From Verrucomicrobiota bacterium (GTDB lineage Bacteria; Verrucomicrobiota; Kiritimatiellia; JAAZAB01): a stretch of 9,397 nt of DNA. The DNA lies in NCBI GenBank assembly GCA_018896395.1, contig JAHIMN010000163.1, forward strand, positions 1-9,397, given 5' to 3'. Below are positions 6,379 to 9,397 of the stretch, piece after piece (the stretch's first letter is position 1; each line of letters opens with the position of its first letter). Under the pieces are notes generated by a model, which was not told where the DNA came from, searched no databases, and saw only the letters and a program-made list of their open reading frames with translations. The position numbers were made by a program, and so were the translations under genes.

Positions 6379-6520
6379 AAATTCCAAAATCCAAGTTCCA
6401 AATTCCAAGGAAATAGAATCAATTAAAGCAAAGGCCAAAAACGGAAAGAAAACCGGATTTATTTTGTCTTTATTGGAATTTTACTATTCCTTGGAATTTG
6501 GATTTTGGAACTTGGAATTT
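6379..6520. repeat. Inverted repeat built of 7-base modules
   Basis: The left arm 6379-6406 is four 7-base modules in a row: AAATTCC, AAAATCC, AAGTTCC, AAATTCC, then AAGGAAA. The right arm (6486-6520), read on the minus strand, is AAATTCC, AAGTTCC, AAAATCC, AAATTCC, then AAGGAAT. The modules are identical, but the two middle ones are in swapped order. One further GGAATTT module lies at 6475-6481. The 65-odd bases between the arms are A+T-rich with no gene. A+T-rich AATTCCAA-type repeats are, as I recall, dispersed in intergenic DNA of several uncultured bacterial groups. The element fills most of the gap between uppP and trmB. Confidence 0.75.
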
Positions 6521-6528
6521 CTTGAGCT

Positions 6529-6543
6529 GCGGGCACAGCCCGC
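6529..6543 (+). promoter_or_regulatory. Perfect hairpin abutting the trmB start codon
   Basis: GCGGGC/GCCCGC with a 3-base ACA loop ends exactly one base before the ATG at 6544. A stable stem here would hide the usual ribosome-binding region. This favours either poor initiation at 6544 or use of the in-frame ATG at 6562, which has GGAAG at 6546-6550. Confidence 0.5.
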
Positions 6544-7173
6544 ATGGAAGACAAAAACCGCATGCACGTCCCCATCAGTCTTCGCATCATTCCGACCGAC
6601 TGGGCCGCTCCGTTGGATTTGCCGGCGGCCTTTGGCCGGGCACCGCAACGGCTGGAAGTGGATCTGGGATGCGGCAAAGGTCGGTTTTTGCTGGCCCGCG
6701 CGGCCGCGCACCCGGAAACGTCGTTTTTAGGATTGGACCGGCAAACGCGGCGGCTGGCCAAAGTGGAGCGCAAAGCGCAACGCGCGCAACTGGCCAATAT
6801 CCGCCTGCTCTATGCCGAGGCCGCCTACGCCGTCACCCATCTATTGCCGCCTGGTTCGGTTACGGCCTATTACATTTTTTTCCCCGACCCCTGGCCGAAA
6901 CGCCGGCATCATCGGCGGCGGCTGTTTGACGCCGCCTTCCTGGATGCGCTCAATACCACCTTGATGCCCCGCGGTTGCATCCATCTGGCCACCGACCACC
7001 TGGATTATTTTGAAAGCATCCGGCGCCTGCTGGCCGGGGATGCACGGCTTGTGGAAAGGGAAGCGCTTATCATATCAGATGAAGAACGCACGGATTTCGA
7101 GCTGATTTTCCTTCAACAGAATAAGTCCATCGGCCGCTGTTCGTTTGCGAAAAGGGCAAGCATTTTGAGCTAA
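6544..7173 (+). CDS. trmB: tRNA (guanine-N7-)-methyltransferase TrmB
   Basis: This 209-residue cytosolic enzyme methylates N7 of guanine 46 in the tRNA variable loop, using S-adenosylmethionine. The Rossmann-fold motif I is E38-V-D-L-G-C-G-K-G, with D65 (LGLD) closing the second strand. The family's hallmark F-P-D-P-W-P-K is at 113-119 and is followed by basic residues (RRHHRRR). T-D-H is at 150-152, and the C-terminal T183-D-F-E186 matches the T-x-F/Y-E motif that helps place the substrates. It is somewhat shorter than E. coli TrmB (239) because the N-terminus is short, as in many bacteria. The start is uncertain: 6544 has no visible ribosome-binding site, and 6562 (203 residues) is an alternative. 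It precedes gyrB by 79 bases, but gyrB has its own promoter. Confidence 0.93.
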   Translation: MEDKNRMHVPISLRIIPTDWAAPLDLPAAFGRAPQRLEVDLGCGKGRFLLARAAAHPETSFLGLDRQTRRLAKVERKAQRAQLANIRLLYAEAAYAVTHLLPPGSVTAYYIFFPDPWPKRRHHRRRLFDAAFLDALNTTLMPRGCIHLATDHLDYFESIRRLLAGDARLVEREALIISDEERTDFELIFLQQNKSIGRCSFAKRASILS

Positions 7174-7191
7174 TTTTTCTTCACTTTTTAG

Positions 7192-7220
7192 TTGCTTTTT
7201 TGGGGGCATATTCATATAAT
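7192..7220 (+). promoter_or_regulatory. Sigma70-type promoter of gyrB
   Basis: TTGCTT (7192-7197) and a perfect TATAAT (7215-7220) are 17 bases apart, with transcription predicted to start near 7227. The leader to the ATG at 7253 would be about 26 bases. A perfect dyad, TGCATA-cttta-TATGCA (7220-7236), covers the predicted start point and could be an operator or a small 5' hairpin. Confidence 0.65.
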
Positions 7221-7252
7221 GCATACTTTATATGCAAAGAGAAAAAATAGCC

Positions 7253-9397
7253 ATGCCCCGATCAAAAAAGAAGACTGATACTCAGCACCAGGACAAACCA
7301 GCGTCTTCGTCTCATCATGTTGCCAATGAAGATGTTACGACGGAAGCAACCGCCCCGGAAGCGCGCCCCGACAAGGCACCGGTTGCCACTCCATCTCAGC
7401 CGGTGACCACTCCAAATGCGGTGTCCAAAAACAGCCCGGACAAAAAGCCGGCCGCGGAGGATAAATCCGTGGTTCCCGTCGCCTCCGAGGCGGACAAGGT
7501 AGCCGCTTCCAAAAAGTACGATGCCACCACCATTACCGTGCTGGAAGGCATGGATGCCGTCCGGCTGCGACCGGCCATGTATATCGGCGACACCTCCGTC
7601 CGCGGGTTGCACCACTGCGTTTTCGAGGTCGTGGACAACAGCGTGGACGAAGCCCTGGCGGGGTTTTGCACCGCCATCCAGATCGCGTTGAATGCGGATG
7701 GCTCCCTCACGGTCAACGATAACGGCCGCGGTATTCCCGTGGACATGCACGCCACGGAACACAAGCCCGCCCTGGAAGTGGTCATGACGACCCTGCACGC
7801 GGGTGGCAAGTTTGACCATCGGAGCTATAAAGTAGCCGGCGGACTGCACGGCGTCGGTGTTTCCTGCGTCAATGCGCTCAGCGAATGGCTGGAAGTGGAA
7901 GTACGGCGTGAAGGCATCGTCTATCGCCAAAGCTATAAAAAGGGGACCACCGCCTCTCCTCTGAAAAAGATCGGCAAAACCAAGGGCACGGGCACCAAGG
8001 TCACCTTTTTCCCGGACGGCACGATTTTTTCCACCTCCAAGTTCGAGTGGGACATCCTGGCCACCCGCCTGCGCGAACTGGCGTTTCTGAACAAGGGCGT
8101 GGAAATCCGGCTGACGCAGGAAGATCCGCCCCGCGACGAAATTTTCCGCTTCAAAGGCGGGATCGTGGAATTTGTCCAGCACCTGAATCGCAACAAGAAC
8201 CTGATCAACCCGAAAGCCATCTATTTTTCCAAGGAACGGGATGGCCTGTTCGTGGAAATCGCCCTGCAATATACCGACGCCTACACGGAGAACATCTGTA
8301 CTTACGTAAATAATATCAACACGATTGAGGGCGGCACGCACCTGAGCGGGTTCCGCTCGGCGCTCACCCGCACGATTAACACCTACGCCAAGGCCAACAA
8401 GCTGATCAAGGACGACAGCGAGATCATGAGCGGCGATGATGTCCGCGAGGGGCTGACCGCCGTGCTCAGCGTTAAAATCCCCAATCCCCAGTTTGAGGGT
8501 CAGACCAAAACCAAGCTGGGCAACAGTGAAGCCCAGGGGATTGTCGAGTCCATTGTCAACGACGAGCTCGGATCGTTCTTCGAGGAAAATCCGCCGGTGG
8601 CCCGCCGCGTCGTGGAAAAAGGCCTGCTGGCCTCCCGCGCCCGGATCGCCGCCCGCAAGGCGCGGGATCTAACCCGCCGCAAGGGTGCTTTGGATAGCGC
8701 CTCACTCCCCGGCAAGCTGGCCGACTGTTCTGAGCGCGACCCGGCCCTGTGCGAGCTGTACCTGGTCGAGGGCGACAGCGCTGGCGGCTCGGCCAAGCAG
8801 GGCCGCAACCGCGAATTCCAGGCCATCCTGCCCCTGCGTGGCAAGGTGCTCAACGTGGAGAAGGCGCGTCTGGACAAGATCCTGAACAATAATGAAATCC
8901 GCACCATGATCACGGCTATCGGCGCGGGGATCGGCACGGATGAATTCGACGTCGCCAAGACCCGCTACCACAAAATCATCATCATGACCGATGCCGACGT
9001 GGATGGCGCCCATATCCGCACCCTGCTCCTGACGTTTTTCTACCGGCAGATGCCGCAGTTGTTCGAGCAGGGGTACGTGTTTCTGGCCCAGCCGCCGCTG
9101 TATAAAATCATTTGGAAGAAGCGCGAGGAATACATTGATACCGACGCCCAATTGACCAGCCGCCTGCTTGAGTTAGGTTCCGAGGACATGACCCTGGCCG
9201 TGGTCCGGACCAAGAAAACATATGCCGGCAAAGACCTGCTGGCCATTTTGGAAATCCTGGCCGAGCTGGAGCAACTGGCCCTGAACCTGGAGCGCAAAGG
9301 CATTGTCTTCGAGGAATTCCTCCGGCGGCGGCATCCCAAGACAGGGGCCTTCCCAAAATACCGCGTGTCCGTCACCAACGGTGAAGGCGCCGCCACC
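7253..9397 (+). CDS. gyrB: DNA gyrase subunit B, 3' end beyond the window
   Basis: The first 715 codons of gyrase B are present. GyrB is the ATPase and TOPRIM subunit that supercoils DNA together with GyrA. The GHKL ATPase domain starts near residue 89 (YDATTITVLEGMDAV). It has E125 and N129 (FEVVDNSVDEA), D156 (VNDNGRGIP) and the ATP-lid GGLHGVG; these correspond to E. coli E42, N46 and D73. The TOPRIM domain has E506 in LVEGDSAGGSAKQGR and D580, D582 and D584 in DADVDGAHI. AILPLRGKVLNVEKAR and IGAGIG favour GyrB over ParE. After LAQPPLYKI the sequence enters the long insertion known from E. coli-type GyrB, and the window ends inside it. Odd feature: about 84 extra residues at the N-terminus, rich in Lys, Ala, Pro, Thr and Ser. 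The ATG at 7253 is the only ATG before residue 100. Its ribosome-binding site (AAGAGAAA) is weak. Confidence 0.95.
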   Translation, partial: MPRSKKKTDTQHQDKPASSSHHVANEDVTTEATAPEARPDKAPVATPSQPVTTPNAVSKNSPDKKPAAEDKSVVPVASEADKVAASKKYDATTITVLEGMDAVRLRPAMYIGDTSVRGLHHCVFEVVDNSVDEALAGFCTAIQIALNADGSLTVNDNGRGIPVDMHATEHKPALEVVMTTLHAGGKFDHRSYKVAGGLHGVGVSCVNALSEWLEVEVRREGIVYRQSYKKGTTASPLKKIGKTKGTGTKVTFFPDGTIFSTSKFEWDILATRLRELAFLNKGVEIRLTQEDPPRDEIFRFKGGIVEFVQHLNRNKNLINPKAIYFSKERDGLFVEIALQYTDAYTENICTYVNNINTIEGGTHLSGFRSALTRTINTYAKANKLIKDDSEIMSGDDVREGLTAVLSVKIPNPQFEGQTKTKLGNSEAQGIVESIVNDELGSFFEENPPVARRVVEKGLLASRARIAARKARDLTRRKGALDSASLPGKLADCSERDPALCELYLVEGDSAGGSAKQGRNREFQAILPLRGKVLNVEKARLDKILNNNEIRTMITAIGAGIGTDEFDVAKTRYHKIIIMTDADVDGAHIRTLLLTFFYRQMPQLFEQGYVFLAQPPLYKIIWKKREEYIDTDAQLTSRLLELGSEDMTLAVVRTKKTYAGKDLLAILEILAELEQLALNLERKGIVFEEFLRRRHPKTGAFPKYRVSVTNGEGAAT

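Noticed and set aside
7262..8341. A 359-codon open frame on the minus strand
   Set aside because: It lies wholly antisense to gyrB, whose frame encodes all the conserved GyrB motifs. The antisense product has no recognisable domain and no ribosome-binding site, and is explained by G+C-rich codon bias.

Overview
This window reads as chromosomal DNA of a Gram-negative bacterium. A periplasmic TolB, an undecaprenyl-diphosphate phosphatase and a GyrB carrying the long insertion after the TOPRIM domain that is known from E. coli-type GyrB all point that way. Gene content, the G+C-rich codon use and a large secreted caspase-like protein ending in FG-GAP/VCBS-like repeats would suit the PVC group (Kiritimatiellota, Lentisphaerota, Verrucomicrobiota). 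That placement is inference only, because no rRNA or other phylogenetic marker was searched.

Left third, minus strand: a small polytopic membrane protein with DxDH and HxxLD motifs (1460-1927) lies upstream of tolB (168-1379). tolB has its own candidate promoter in the 80-base gap between them. Past the tolB stop there is a very strong ribosome-binding site and an ATG (140), and then sequence that continues off the left edge. That sequence looks more like the structured 5' end of a group II intron (GTGCG start, two hairpins, a TGTEH-coding stretch) than an ordinary protein gene. If so, the intron interrupts the next gene of the tol operon one base after its start codon.

Middle: a divergent non-coding region (1928-2420) holds an imperfect 27-base inverted repeat and a cluster of perfect hairpins. 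It is followed on the plus strand by a 1030-residue secreted multidomain caspase-like protease: signal peptide, about three pre-peptidase-like beta domains, fibronectin type III, a C14-type domain with an intact His/Cys dyad, an EF-hand-like loop, and six regular calcium-loop repeats of about 47 residues. uppP (bacA) starts 7 bases after its stop and is probably cotranscribed with it.

Right third: a 219-base gap carries a peculiar inverted repeat built of 7-base modules, followed by trmB (tRNA m7G46 methyltransferase). A good sigma70-type promoter then drives gyrB, which has an unusual N-terminal tail of about 84 residues and runs off the right edge.

The housekeeping genes are ordinary. The items most worth a second look are the putative intron junction at the left edge, the caspase-like protein's architecture, the modular 7-base inverted repeat, and the gyrB leader and tail. 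I see no CRISPR array, tRNA, rRNA, complete insertion sequence, or clear evidence of a new multi-gene system.
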